DNA of 64,000 nucleotides from Tridacna crocea (Eukaryota; Mollusca; Bivalvia; Cardiida; Cardiidae): contig OX031058.1 in NCBI GenBank assembly GCA_943736015.1, positions 16,641,001-16,705,000 of the forward strand, written 5' to 3'. A model generated the notes under the pieces. It did no database searches, had not been told where the DNA came from, and saw only the letters and a program-made list of their open reading frames with translations. Positions 1 to 11,772 of the stretch are shown here, piece by piece. The position numbers and the translations under genes were made by a program. Every line of letters begins with the position of its first letter. Position 1 is the first letter of the stretch.

Positions 1-252
1 GGTAACCATCATTATCTCCTTTCTCACAATGTTTTCTATTCTTCCCTAAACAAATTTCAATTTTTGAGCCACATTTATTATATCATCAGCATGGCTTTCA
101 ATTTGGACCACTCTTAAATTTTGTTGTTTGGGAAAGAGTTACCAGCATTTTCTCCTTTTCCTACAGTGTTTTCAAAAGGCTTCTGTCTCAGAGGCGTCAA
201 AGGCTTCTTTCTCAGAGGCGTCAAAAGTAGGGACTGTGTGGTAATGGGTTAA
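1..252. mobile_element. Two truncated P1 MITE halves fused
   Basis: Positions 1-140 are the right half of a P1 copy (palindrome arm through to GTTTGGGAAAGAGTT). At 140/141 this runs straight into the right half of another copy in the other orientation, starting at the palindrome centre (ACCAGCATTTTCTCC) and ending in TTAA at 249-252. The junction lies on GTTA, shared by the P1 end and the palindrome centre, so it looks like a microhomology deletion between two copies. A partial CTCAGAGGCGTCAAA block is duplicated near 187-225. Confidence 0.8.
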
Positions 253-321
253 GCACACATACTGTACAGCCTTTTTACCTTTGCAAACACAATTTTCAAA
301 AAACCTTTTATATCAGATTTG

Positions 322-508
322 ACTCTTTACCACACAACACAATTCAGACCGATCAAAATTGAAAGAAATTCCAAGAGACATAGTAAATGTGGCACAAGTA
401 ATAAGATTTGTCAGTAAAGGATAAGAACACATTATGGGAAAAGAAGAAAACATTGGTTACCAGCATTTTCTCCTTTTCCCACAATGTTTTCAAAAGCTTT
501 CTTTTGTT
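322..508 (-). mobile_element. P1 MITE, degraded, right end lost
   Basis: Starts GACTCTTTACCACACAACAC, keeps a recognisable AAAATTGAAAG block and a nearly complete palindrome (TTATGGGAAAAG to CTTTTCCCACAATG), and stops after CAAAAGC. No right TTAA. Confidence 0.65.
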
Positions 509-3500
509 CGGTTTTGCATGCGCATTCATTTAGTTTTTTTTTTTTTTTTTTTCAATATTAATGTTTAACCCTTTTCTCTACAGAAGCAGGTATCAATTTT
601 GCAAGATACTTGCCAGCTAAATTGAATGAATCTACTAAATATTATGTCAATTAACTTCAAAAACTTCAATACCATGACACTTTTTGTATACATTTTTTTA
701 TGGTATTCCCTTAAAAGGCTACGTAGCCTCTTAAGGTATTTTTAGATTTTGCACCAAAAATCAAAAGAAGTATAGTGGGAATGTAAAGTGACTGGCACGT
801 GACTAATGACTCTTAAATTCCATAACATAACAAACATGTTATTTTTCATAGACTTCTTCTTCAGTCGCTGTCTTTGAAGCATCATTTGTGTATTTCCAGT
901 AAGTGAGTGAGCAAGTTGCTCATCTAAAAATAGACCATGGTTCCAGTCGGTGTTGACCTGGGCCGTAGTAAATCTCTAATTTCTCTTGTTGTCGGATGGT
1001 TTTCGACTACTGGGGTTTTATGAATGAAATTTAAAAGGTGCTGGGAGTATCAGGATGAATTTTAATATTTTTGTGTAAATTTCGTCCAAAAATCTGAAGG
1101 GCCACCTTTAAGTGAAAGTACAAAAGCTGCAATACTTTTGACTGAGCCAATTTAAAGATTTAAATGCATATATATGTTAGATCCAGGTTGACAGCATTAA
1201 AGTCAAAATTAACTATATGAAAGGGGAAGAATAGATCACCATTTTATATTTTTCCAACATTTCAATATACTTTCACCTTAGGGTTGCAAAATCCTAGGGC
1301 TGAAATGTAAGTTTAAAAGATTATAAAGGTGTAAGATTTATTACACAAATGCAAACCATGTAAACTCACGTTAGGAGAATGGGCCGAAATTGAAATGGGC
1401 CGAAATTGTAATGGGACGAAATTGTTATCGGTCGAAATTTCCAGTCACTGTAAGGACTGTTGACATTTGGGATTCGTTAAATATTCTTCTTCGACGAAGA
1501 GCAATACATTCAACTAGTTATGGCAGCAAATGCAATACAAATCATTCATATTTATATACTAATGTAGCCTTCTGAAACGCAGGCGTAAAGCTTTCACGAG
1601 CTTACAATCAATCAAAATAGCGACTGTAATCTTTATAAACAACGACTGGCCTACTTCGTTTCTAAACAATACTTAAGGAAGGACGTAATGTCCTTCACGT
1701 TTAAAACAAAAACACATTTCAAAAAAGAAAAAAATACATTGAACTTTACCTTTGCAGCCTTGGGTTTGTTCAGATCAAATTGTGACTTGCTTCCTTGCGT
1801 TTCACTCGCCGCCGTTTCAAAGCTGTGGTGTGGATGAAAGTCACGTTGTGCGTATGAATAAATTAGATTACTAGCTATTCAACACTTCAGACATTCAAGC
1901 AAACATTTGTTGAAAATGTAAATGCCTTGAATAATAAACGTGTAACAAACCTAAAATTTTTTAGGTAAGAATATTAATGATGCGTTTTTAACGAAAGCTA
2001 TTTTTTATGTGAACATGGGTCCGAGTGACATATCATTCATAAAATAGTGCCCGATTGGTAATCGTAACATCTCGGCCGATTTGATGGCTCTGGTGTCACA
2101 CCTGTGGTTTTTGGCCATTTTGAAAATAGAGTGAAATTGGCCATCTTTGAAGCCTCACAGATCGCTTAAGGCAAAAATTTTGCTTTCCCGTCTCTTGCTG
2201 TCTAAAGTATGTCCATAGTCCTTCGTAAAAATGCATTAAAAACAACATGTCAACCGATTGCGTTTTTCGCTAAATCTCAAAAACAACGGGCACCCTAGAA
2301 TTTTCCCTCTCAAAAACACCTGTTCACCGCCATGATCCCAATTTTTTGATCCTCTAGTGACACAAAATGGTCCACTCAATATACAATAAAAATACATCTA
2401 AGTGGTCCCCCAATGCCTATATTTGAAGCAAATCTAAATTATATACCACCAAGCCCTCTTAGCCCCATACAACAGTGCGACAAAAGTGCTACTGCAAATT
2501 TTCACTTGGGACTACTACGAACCGGAAGCAGTCTAGCAGTGGTGCGACACCCTCTCAACACCTGAGTAATGCCGAATGGCTAGATTCGTCCGCATTTATA
2601 TAGAAAAATATAGGATCTGTGTATTAACAAATATTAAGATTTGATAATTATTCATTGAAATGTCATAACAGTTCAAAGAAAATATCTGTTTAGTGCAATA
2701 GTTTGACTTATTTCATTTTTTATCTGAAATTCAATCGTTTTATATGTTTAAATGCTTGAATTTCATAGAACTTTTTTTTCGCTGGTTGAATATTGGTGTT
2801 GTTGGGTGATTTCCCAAATGCCTGAGCGTTCACATAGGAAGACCGATTACTGACGTAATCGACTTCCAAAAATTGTGGGCATATGGTAACATGTTGGATT
2901 ACGGTCTGCTTGTAGTGTAGAACAGAAACACATGTTTCTAGCATTGCCCGAAGGTGAATATAAACCCTTGCAGTACCTTTCTCAATGAATGTTGCCTTTT
3001 TAGCCAATGTAGATCAAGATTTGGCTGCACAAAACATGCTGTCTGATCTTTGATCAACAATGGCTGCTTTGCTTAGTCAGTTTGAATGAAAGAAACCCTA
3101 AAATTGTCATATTTCATGTCTTAATATGTGGACTAAACATTTTTTGTAAGCACATTCCTCTCTCTCACTGCTAATCCATACGCTGCAACAGAAAAAATTC
3201 ATTTCAGGCCTATGATTTGAAAAAGTGAAAATTCATGGTTGTCTAACTAGAATATCTGCCCTAAAAACGAAGAGCCAAATTGAAGATCAGACTGCTTGTT
3301 CTGCCTTGTCTGATCTCAATCTCCACAACAGCAAAGGGTATGTCTGTGCTGCCCTAATAAAGCTAAGAGTTCATTAGCGATTAAAAATTGCATTTCAAGC
3401 CAGAACCATATTCATTGCAAATTAAACACAGTACAATTAACACATTTTGCCTTTTAATCATCTTTAAGTATGTGAAAGCCAAGTAAAAGAGCTTGTTTTC

Positions 3501-3642
3501 TCAATTACAACATGTTTCCAAATGTTTCAGAAATTTCTATGGATAATAATTTTATCTCGAATAACATTCTTTGTATTCAGGGGATATTTTTAATGCTTCG
3601 TTTCTATACCTCATGATTACAGCTACATTTTATTTACTGAAT
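509..3642. other. 3.1-kb stretch without P1 copies
   Basis: No recognisable gene. It holds a run of 19 T (534-552), a four-unit 16-bp repeat (1379-1440) and otherwise unique-looking sequence. A 95-codon open frame on the minus strand (2720-3007) has no splice or family support and is not called. Confidence 0.6.
1379..1440. repeat. 16-bp tandem repeat, four units
   Basis: Units of the form ATGGGCCGAAATTGNA, the last two diverged (ATGGGACGAAATTGTT, ATCGGTCGAAATTTCC). It resembles in style the repeat-built ends of the elements at 29743 and 53324, but no inverted partner was found nearby. Confidence 0.7.
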
Positions 3643-3871
3643 TTAACCCTTTCCCACACAATCCCTGGTTTGTACGGGTCTGGAATTGTAGCTTTTTGAA
3701 AACATTGTAGGAAAAGGAGAAAATGCTGGTAACCAGCATTTTCTCCTTTTCCCAAAATGTTTTCTACCCTATCATAGACAGAAATCATCTTTTCAGCAAG
3801 AGTTGAATTGTCGTCTGCAAATGCTTTCAATTTGGTGTAGTCCAAAAGTTTGTCGTTTGGGAAAGGGTTAA
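3643..3871 (+). mobile_element. P1 MITE, CCCTTTCCC subfamily, intact
   Basis: TTAA at both ends, ends TTAACCCTTTCCCACACAAT and GTTTGGGAAAGGGTTAA. The palindrome spans the middle with one TAGGAAAAGG variant in the left arm. The tail carries CTATCATAGACAGAAATC instead of the usual CCTTCACAAAACAAATT, which defines this subfamily together with 6409, 36474 and 60945. Confidence 0.9.
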
Positions 3872-4503
3872 CCATTTACAACATTGCTAAATTTTAGCCA
3901 TACCCATATTGAAAGAATAAATAGCAAACAAAACATTACTCAAGTGATAGAACTTGTCTGTCAATAGGTAGAAATGATTGTGGGAAATGGAGGAAATACT
4001 GGTTAGTAGTATTTTCTTCCTTTTCCGCAATATTTTCAAAAGCCTCAAAACTTCATCTTTGCAAGCCAAGGCTGACGATTCACTATGCTAGTCTACCCTT
4101 GGCGGATCGAGCTTGATTTTTACATTGCCTTGATACCCTTTTTCATTGGATGCAGCCGGCTCTAACTGCAACGAATGATATCACTCGTAGCATTTTATCT
4201 TTAAATTATCATTAAAAATGTAATAGAAGATAAACATTGAATCCCACATGGATGTCTGCTTATCGCTTCATGTTAAATAAATGTATTCGTAAGCGGTTTG
4301 TAAAACAATATCTCATTGGCTTTCAGATATATGATGTAAAGGGGGGTAATAACCAGCATCCAATAGAGAGAGCATCACAGGAATCTAGAAATCGGGCTCA
4401 ATCAGCCAAGGTAAGATCGACGTAGTGATCGTAACCTTGGCTCACAAAGATGCAAAACTTTCTCATGGTCTTTTTAACTTGAGGATTTGTGGTAAAGGGT
4501 CAA
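3868..4503 (-). mobile_element. P1 MITE, old, interrupted by a hAT-like MITE
   Basis: Shares its left TTAA (3868-3871) with the preceding copy. The left part runs to 4053 (palindrome with TACTGGTTAGTAGTA centre), then comes the 399-bp insertion, and the copy resumes at 4461 (TCTCATGGTC to GGTAAAGGGTCAA). The right TTAA has mutated to TCAA. Removing the insertion and one CAAAACTT restores a continuous P1 copy. Confidence 0.85.
4054..4452. mobile_element. hAT/Mutator-like MITE copy 1 (C1 family)
   Basis: Terminal inverted repeats CATCTTTGCAAGCCAAGG and, on the right, CCTTGGCTCACAAAGATG. It is flanked by an exact 8-bp duplication CAAAACTT at 4046-4053 and 4453-4460. The inner part has no coding frame of note. 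An 8-bp duplication is typical of hAT elements, but the copy at 35180 has 9 bp, so a Mutator-like origin stays open. Two further copies lie at 35180 and 40100. Confidence 0.88.
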
Positions 4504-4537
4504 GAGCTGTTGATACCTTCAATATTATCACATAACC

Positions 4538-4672
4538 AACCCTTTACTATATAATTCTGTGTTTTTTGACCTCTGAGAAAAAAGCACCTAAACACCTAAA
4601 CACCTTGAAATTAGGAAAATGAGAAAATGCCAGCATATTCTCTATTTCTAATATTCTGTTCTTCTGTGTTAA
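4538..4672 (+). mobile_element. P1 MITE remnant
   Basis: AACCCTTTACTATATAATTC start, GACCTCTGAGAAAAAAGC, then a decayed palindrome (ATGAGAAAATGCCAGCAT...TCT). The right half is missing. Confidence 0.5.
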
Positions 4673-5581
4673 AGGCCCTACTACTCATTTTCAGCCAGTT
4701 TAAACCAGTATTTTGTCTTTATTTTATCAAAATATAGTCATTCTTATATCTTCATGCCAAATACTGCACCTGACTGTTGCAAGATTGCTTAGATTACGAT
4801 CGACAGAAAATGCATTTCGCTGAGTTGCGGCCTTCAATGTAAAAAGACTAGTCGTTTTCGGTTTTTAAATCGAAGATTTTCAATAACCGTTATACACACA
4901 GGTAGATTCATATGACGATCATGCATTCTGTCATGTGACTATATTTGACCTTCGCCCTGCATCTAATGAGGGAAAATGGATGCTTCTCTGTAGCAGCTTC
5001 AATTTTCACACTGAGGTGACAGCCTATATGCAAATTACTTTGTATCCAACTCTTGGCGAAAACCAACTATAAATTTCCGTGACGCACCACTATTGTTTAC
5101 AGTTTCAATCCTCTGCCAGTTTTCTTCTAACCAATATTTGGTTTCTAATACATATCTCCGTGTTTCTATTTTTAAATTACACCATATGTCAGTAATTTAT
5201 CCATGTTTACACAAAGGACTGATTTCTGCACCATTCTAAATTGTTTGAAATTTAACAGCGTTTTTGCTCACCTGCTGTAGATGGGCATCTTTAAATTACA
5301 ATAGCTAAATTTTTAAGTTCTCAGCAAATGCTGTTTTCAATTTTATTTAAATAATCGCAGCAGCCAGTGTACTGATCCATGCCTTCCTGAAGTTTCTTTG
5401 CCATATCTTATAATGTTTGATACTATTCCCAGAGGAACTGGCTGCTTTCCCACTAAATAATCATTTAAACACTGGTCAGCAGTGAGTTAGGAATGAATTC
5501 TGTCTCTGTGAACATCATGAATCCTTGAGAACAGATCAGTTGAACTGGCAATCCCAACAAACCACTCTCCAGTTTCAAACC
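4673..5581. other. No gene or repeat recognised
   Basis: A+T-rich unique-looking sequence. I see no open frame with splice sites and no repeat match inside the window. Confidence 0.5.
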
Positions 5582-5587
5582 CTACAT

Positions 5588-5780
5588 CAGAGCTCCAGAT
5601 AAGAGGGCGTGATGGTATTCTAAATCCATTATTTCTCTTCCAAACCCTATGTTGTGGGTACTCATTAGAATCGTCTCAATGAGACTATTCTAATGAGTAC
5701 CCATAACATAGGGTTTAGTGGAGAACTATTTATCATTTTCAATTTTGAAATTGAAATCACTCCCACTATCAGGAGCTCTG
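5588..5780. mobile_element. Second palindromic MITE family (FB2), copy 1
   Basis: 193 bp with ends CAGAGCTCC and GGAGCTCTG, flanked by CTACAT at 5582-5587 and 5781-5786 (6-bp duplication, or part of a longer one). The centre (5642-5716) is a 75-bp palindrome whose 30-bp arms (AAACCCTATGTT... / ...AACATAGGGTTT) differ at one position, with a small GTCTC/GAGAC inner stem. No coding capacity. The related copy is at 59108. Confidence 0.85.
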
Positions 5781-6071
5781 CTACATATTACCAGGTTGTA
5801 ATTATGAGGTTTTGGAAGCAAACCCATGATATATCAGTGTAGAGGAATCTAAGCCTAAAATTTGTTGTCTGGAGTTTGAGATATTACTTGTATACCATAT
5901 AATGAAACTGTCACCAAAGGACAAAAGTTTAGATGAAGCATTTGCAGCCAACAAAACCATTGCTTTCAAAAGCATGTTCCTTGTGTCATATTTATGGTGC
6001 ATATGGACAAGCTTCTGTAGCTTCATTCTGATGGCAAGTTCAGAGGTTGTAAGTCACATTCCAGCTTGCTC

Positions 6072-6302
6072 TTAACTTTCTAACAAACAGTAACATAATT
6101 AAATGACTGCTTTTGGAAACATTGTGGGAAAAAGTAGAAAATGCAAGTAACGAGCATTTTCTCCTTTTTCCCCCATTGTTTTTCATTTTACTTTTTTAAA
6201 GGCATGTTCTATCATTTGAGCCATATTTAATTGATTGTCTGCAACTGCTTACTAGATAGACATAAAAAAAGTGTAAACATGTGCTGTGTGGTATAGGGTT
6301 AA
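6072..6302 (+). mobile_element. P1 MITE, diverged full length
   Basis: TTAACTTTCTAACAAACAG start, GGTATAGGGTTAA end. The palindrome is still readable (CATTGTGGGAAAAAG, centre AAGTAACGAGC). The tail third is heavily diverged. Confidence 0.75.
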
Positions 6303-6408
6303 TTATTGTCAAGAATTGATGTGAGCCAATTTTGAAGCTTCACCTAATCATCCCTGATCTGTCTAAGATCTGATGAATGTACAATTGTCCCAGGGTGACT
6401 GACCAATT

Positions 6409-6638
6409 TTAACCCTTTCCCAAATGACAAACTTTTGGACTAGACCAAATTGAAAGCATTTGCAGGCGACAATTCAACTCTGACTGAAAAGAAGATTTCT
6501 GTCTATGGTAGGGTAGAAAACATTGCGGGAAAAGGAGAAAAATGCTGGTTACCAGCATTTTCTCCTCTTTCCACAATGTTTTCAAAAGGCTACTATTCCA
6601 GACCCGTAAAAACCAGGGATTGTTTGGGAAAGGGTTAA
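6409..6638 (-). mobile_element. P1 MITE, CCCTTTCCC subfamily, intact
   Basis: Begins TTAACCCTTTCCCAAATGAC and ends TTTGGGAAAGGGTTAA, with TTAA on both sides. The palindrome has one inserted A in its left arm. It carries the subfamily block TTCTGTCTATGGTAGGGTAG. Open frames on both strands here are only translations of the palindrome. Confidence 0.92.
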
Positions 6639-8111
6639 AATCAGTCTGACAAAGATCATGCACAAATCCACTTCTACATTGAATCAAAAGTATTCATACT
6701 TAGGACTGTCAAAACTCCTAAACTAATGACCACACATTGCAGTCCTATAATATGCAAATCCCTGCTTCAAAGACTCTTAAGTTTGTCATTTGATAAAGGA
6801 GATAAGATGGTAGGATATGAATTATATCTCTGATTATAAATGTTTGAAATTATTTAGTTACTGTCTGACTTTTTTTTTAAAGATCTTGTCTTCATAATCT
6901 TTCATTGAAACTGCTCTATTATTTTCAACGTGCATCAAAACCTTGTGTCCATTAGTGGCTATTTTTACACGACATCTGAATTTTTGGCGACTAGTATTCC
7001 AAAGGCAAGACCTTCAAAGAAAATTGAATCTTGTTTATATATTTTGTCTTCGTGTACTCCAGATATTTTCTTAATCAGGTTAAGGCAATAGCTTCCTCAA
7101 AAATAGGTAATTTATATACCAGAAACATTGCTTAATTGACAGCAATCCACAGCTGCCAAGGTTGCAGAACTTGAGGCAATTACCATCTGGTGAAATTGAG
7201 GAGTTAACATGGTCATGAGGAATTTTTATATTTGCGAACAATTACAAACATGTAAGCCTAAATGGAAATGACTGAAACAAGTGTCAAGAAATATTTGCGT
7301 CCAAACAGATCTTGGAACAGCCCCTTAAATTCATGAAATGCCAGTTTTTATTTCAGCTTAAAGATAATCCACTACTGTTAACATAGTTTCAATGCCATAT
7401 GACCAATTAGGAGAGTTCACAATGCCCTTGGCAAAAGTGGCAGGTGTCCTGTTAATCTGAGAAAGGGAATTCTTCATAATTAAAATCGTTTCTGGTGTTA
7501 CATGAATGTTTTCAATGAATGTTTTTCACCATAATCCTTAAATCTCAGCTTTCTCCTTTCAAAATTTGCCTCTGGGAAATGTCAACATTATTTTTGCCCA
7601 GATTTCTTTTTCTTTGAAATAAAAACTGAAGTACATGCACTCTTTGCAAGTACTTTTAAAAGTTTTTCTTTTCAAAAAGTTTGTATCTTGTAATGATTTT
7701 CATACTAACAAATGTGTTCCGTGATATAGGTAAAAAATAATTGAAACTAAACAGGATTAATTTATTTTACAATGAGAACAGCACACAGATGCCAGGGCTC
7801 CACTGTAATTGCTTTTAGTAAAACTTTGAACAAATCTAAAACTTTGGTCCTCTCAGGTAATGAGTTACAGATTGTGGTCTTCACTTTTTGCATGTATACA
7901 AATGAGGTATAACTGAAAGATGCGAAGTTATTTCAACTTGGTTCCTGATTTGTTTTTTCTTCAATATCAGTTAAACAATAATCCAAAATAGTTTTTACAA
8001 AGCACTTAAAATATCAGATAACAAACAAATTTGATTTTATCACTTTCTCATGTGGAAAGATTGACAAAGAAAGTTGTTTCACTTAAGTACCTTGCATTTA
8101 AAGATTTCCTC
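6639..8111. other. MITE-free 1.5 kb, possible regulatory island
   Basis: No gene seen. The part around 7140-7450 is rich in common transcription-factor core motifs (CAGCTG, CATCTGGTG, CATATG, CAATTAGG) and is free of repeats. This is suggestive only. Confidence 0.3.
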
Positions 8112-8318
8112 TTAAGTCTTTACCAAACAATCCAAAGGCATTTGAAAATATTGTGGGACCAAGAGAAAATGCTGGTAACCAGCATTTTCTCCTTTTCCAA
8201 CAATATTTTCTTTCTTTTTAAAAAACAAATCTCACCAATGGAACCACATTTCATTTGTCGTCAGCAAATGCTTTCAATTTCTAAAGGTCCAAAGTTTTAT
8301 CATTTGATAAAGAATTAA
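8112..8318 (+). mobile_element. P1 MITE, shortened
   Basis: TTAAGTCTTTACCAAACAAT start, ATTTGATAAAGAATTAA end. The head block after ACAATCC is shortened. The palindrome shows the mirrored variant AATATTG on both sides and a CCAAGAG change on the left only. Confidence 0.85.
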
Positions 8319-8667
8319 TACAAAGAATAAAGAATAATGATGAATAGGTAGCTTCTCTACTGATGATTCCCTAGACAGATTATAAAATAATAGCAGACAT
8401 GTTGAAACTACTGGATGTTCACTAATATGGCATTACCATTAGATTTTACCATGTTTAAATTATTTAAAGATGACAAATTCAATATGACTTAAACAATGGG
8501 ACAATGTCTCTTGGCGGTTAGAAAGCATTGAGGGTAAAAAACAAAATGGTGTATACTAGCTTTATCTCCTTTTTTCCTCATAATGTTTGCAAGTTTCTTC
8601 TTCAGAGTCTTAAAATATCTCTTGGCGCTTAGAAAGCATTGAGGGTAAAAAAACAAAATGGTGTATA

Positions 8668-10582
8668 TAGGGGTAAAAGTTAAAAAAACTGAAAATACTG
8701 AAAATTGAGCTGGGGGCCAGGGGGCCGCTAGGGCCCCCGGTGGGTCCAGGGCAATACCCTGGCCAGGGGTCCAGGGGGCCGGAGGCCCCCGGAAGCTCCT
8801 GAGATTTAGCTATTTTATAACCCTCATATTCCTCTAATGAGATCCAATGTTTGGTATTTTAAAGCTGAAAAAATCTTGAATCGAATGAAAGATATGATAT
8901 GCTAAAACTTAAGAAAATCTTTAAAAAAAAAAAAATTGACCCCCCCCCCCCCCACACACACACACACACATTCGATCTATATTTTCATTTCATAAAACAA
9001 CAATTTCCTTCACTCAAGACATAATTTTAGCTTCCACTTATTGTTTTATTAAGTAACTTGTGTAAATTCACTGTTTAATTTCATTATTAAAGATGAGAAG
9101 ATGGTTTGAAGTCCTGATGATCGGACGATTCCACGCCGATCATTGTAGTGTCATGGGTTTTCACGTTTTTTTTTTGACGATCAATTTTTCGTGTCAATTA
9201 ATTTATGGAGAAGTATTACTACATGATTTGACATCAGTTAGTCATTTTGAATTGCAGTTAACTTTAAAATCTGTCACTTTACCCTAGATAAGAAGATTAA
9301 CACCTTTGTTACTTTGTCATAAATGACTCGCCAGCTTCATCAGATTATGCGCGTGTCCTTCGCATTTTATACTGATCGTGTTTAGTCCATATTTCTGCCG
9401 GATGCATGCAAGTTTGTTTATATGGAGCTCTAGACGATTATTTCACGCGTCAGACAGACCATTAGGCAGATCTTTTTCAGCGTCAAAGACATGTCATTTC
9501 AAATTTCCGAGCATTAAAAACCCGGGCTCAGGGATCAAATGAGAAACTTGCCGAGTTGTCAACTTTTTCAAGAAATCCATGGGAAAAAATGTTTATCATT
9601 CTTCCGGCCAATTTTCGTGTTTGTTATCACTATGTTGGATCCTAGATTGTGATTTTAATGCAAGTCACAAAACCAAACGCTAAAAAGTATTCATGTTTCG
9701 CGATCGAACGAGCTTCGGTACAGACTACAATCGATTCCGGGATTTCTCAATAGCTTATCTCAATCGGAAGCGAAAACCCAATGACTTTCGGGTATCGTCA
9801 ATCATTGGCCCACCACTGCAAATCGGATAATGGTGTATGAATGAATTCCCACCCCCTTTTTCGGTCATTTAGGAGTTTGAGTTGTACGTACTATTAACAT
9901 CAGAAGATAGTTGCCGATCCGCAGCTCTGACATTCATTTGTTATTTAAAGAACAAAGATAATTTAACGTGAGCCATCTTTTGCTGGTTAACAATCAAATT
10001 GCATCCAATATTCCACCGCTAGAACAAACGGCTTTGTTCATGCTTGATTTTCTTTTACAGTCTTAGCGGCAAAAATATTAAAGTAGGCAAACCAATCAAA
10101 ACACAGCCGCAACATTTTGGACACGAACAATATAACATCATACGACGACCTTAGAACGTTCCGTTTCAATATCCATTTTTAGAATCGGCAAACCCTAAGC
10201 AAGAGTGAATGACTGTGAACATTTCGGTGCCATTTTTACAAATAGACCGTTCGAAATGCCATTCGGCATGCTTCAGGAACTATTCCGAGTATACTGGGCC
10301 ACTAAACTCGGCTGATTCCGTATCGGAATCTCTCACCAGACGTTCGGCGAGAGCCATGCCGAGATCAACCCCAGACAAAGCAAATGCAGTGGGACAATAA
10401 ATTTTATTGATACGGCATCTGAAAATCTCTTGACTTGCAAAAGATACGAGATAAAGGGGTACTCGCCCCCCCCTCCCCCCCCCTCTTAATTTTTCTCCTC
10501 GGATTAAGACGATTTGGTAAAATGACCTGGTCGGCCCCTGAAAATACGGAATTCCGTCACAATACGGAAAACTTTTACCCCT
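8668..10582. mobile_element. 1.9-kb non-autonomous hAT-like element inside the array
   Basis: Inverted ends TAGGGGTAAAAGTT and AACTTTTACCCCT. The tandem unit it interrupts is repeated as GTGTATA on both sides (8661-8667, 10583-10589), giving a 7-8 bp duplication. Near the left end is a GC-rich self-complementary block (8705-8800, GGGGGCC/GGCCCCC motifs). A C-run joined to a CA repeat lies near 8940-8970. The right half is richer in CpG than its surroundings. Short open frames only, no transposase motif seen. The terminal sequence resembles the element at 56936. Confidence 0.78.
8940..8970. repeat. Poly-C followed by (CA)n
   Basis: About 13 C then about 9 CA units, inside the 1.9-kb element. 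Confidence 0.9.
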
Positions 10583-11327
10583 GTGTATACTAGCTTTATC
10601 TCCTTTTTTCCTCATAATGTTTGCAAGTTTCTTCTTCAGAGTCATAAAATATCTCTTGGCGCTTAGAAAGCATTGAGGGTAAAAAACAAAATGGTGTATA
10701 CTAGCTTTATCTCCTTTTTTCCTCATAATGTTTGCAAGTTTCTTCTTCAGAGTCATAAAATATCTCTTGGCGCTTAGAAAGCATTGAGGGTAAAAAACAA
10801 AATGGTGTATACTAGCTTTATCTCCTTTTTTCCTCATAATGTTTGCAAGTTTCTTCTTCAGAGTCATAAAATATCTCTTGGCGGTTAGAAAGCATTGAGG
10901 GTAAAAAGCAAAAAGCTGTTTACTAGCTTTATTTCCTTTTTCCTAATAATGTTTGCAAGTTTCTTCTTCAGAGTCATAAAATATCTCTTGGCGCTTAGAA
11001 AGCATTGAGGGTAAAAAACAAAATGGTGTTTACTAGCTTTATCTCCTTTTTTCCTAATAATGTTTGCAAGTTTCTTCTTCAGAGTCATAAAATAATAGAA
11101 TCATTTGATGAAGTGTAAGGGGTTTAAAATTCATGACAAAAAGCATTTTTGCAATACCAAGGCAACAGATGACAAATCAAAGCTCACAAATGGCATATGG
11201 CGCATGACAAGAACTCAAGCCGAGGCCATTATTTGCCTTTAATTAATATTTTCTGAAGCTATTAAACTCCTTGAAAGAATTAAACAATGACTAGTTACTG
11301 ATGTGATTGAAGAAGTGGGAAAAGCCA

Positions 11328-11554
11328 TTAACTCTTCACCACATACTAAAATTTTTGTCTTGTCACAACTGAAAGCATTTACAGAAAGCAAATCAAAGGT
11401 GACTCAAATGGCAGAATTTGTCTCAGAAAGGGTAGAAAACATTGTGGGTTGTGGAGAAAATGCTGGTGATCAGCATTGTCTCCTTCAATCATGGTGTTTC
11501 AAAAGCCTTTTTCCAAAAGGTTGTAAAAACTAAGAATTATTGGTAAGGGGTTAA
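11328..11554 (-). mobile_element. P1 MITE, full length, diverged
   Basis: TTAACTCTTCACCACATAC to GGTAAGGGGTTAA. The left palindrome arm is clear (GAAAACATTGTGGG). The right arm is degraded (TCTCCTTCAATCATGGTG). Confidence 0.85.
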
Positions 11555-11772
11555 CTCTTTACCCAATTAAAACAATTCAGAATTGCCCATACTGAAAGCT
11601 TTTGAAAGCTACAACCTGGTATGAACTAGTTGATGGAATGTCTTTGAAAGTGTAAAAAAAATCACAGCAAAAGGACAAAATGCTGGCCGCCAGTATTCTT
11701 CTGCTCAATCCATCTTTTAGAATATCTTTATTAAGCTTAAAAACAGCATGAGCTTGATTTGCAAAGGATTAC
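11551..11772 (-). mobile_element. P1 MITE remnant sharing TTAA
   Basis: Begins at the TTAA that ends the previous copy (TTAACTCTTTACCCAATTAA). The palindrome is decayed (AAAAGGACAAAATGCTGGCC) and the probable end is GCAAAGGATTA. Confidence 0.5.

Larger units (their letters stand above)
8461..11127. repeat. 111-bp tandem array derived from a P1 core, split by a 1.9-kb element
   Basis: About six units (starts near 8513, 8617, 10651, 10762, 10873, 10983; period 110-111 bp). Each reads ATCTCTTGGCG, then a P1-like core (GAAAGCATTGAGGGTAAAAA ... TTTTTTCCTCATAATGTTTG) and CTTCTTCAGAGTCATAAAAT, matching the P1 stretch from the GGTAG of one side to the CTCAGGGTCG of the other. The left flank (AGATGACAAATTCAATATGA) and right flank (AATCATTTGATGAAGTGTAA, GGGGTTTAA) match the outer parts of P1. 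So an internal segment of one P1 copy appears to have been tandemly multiplied. Confidence 0.8.

Noticed and set aside
2720-3007. 95-codon minus-strand frame as a gene
   Set aside because: No family resemblance, no splice context, ordinary A+T-rich composition.
10280-10867. A 195-codon minus-strand frame with repeated peptide
   Set aside because: It is the read-through of three tandem units of the P1-derived array into the inserted element.
8513-11095. CRISPR-like regular repeats
   Set aside because: The 111-bp units are directly adjacent with no unique spacers, and the genome is animal.
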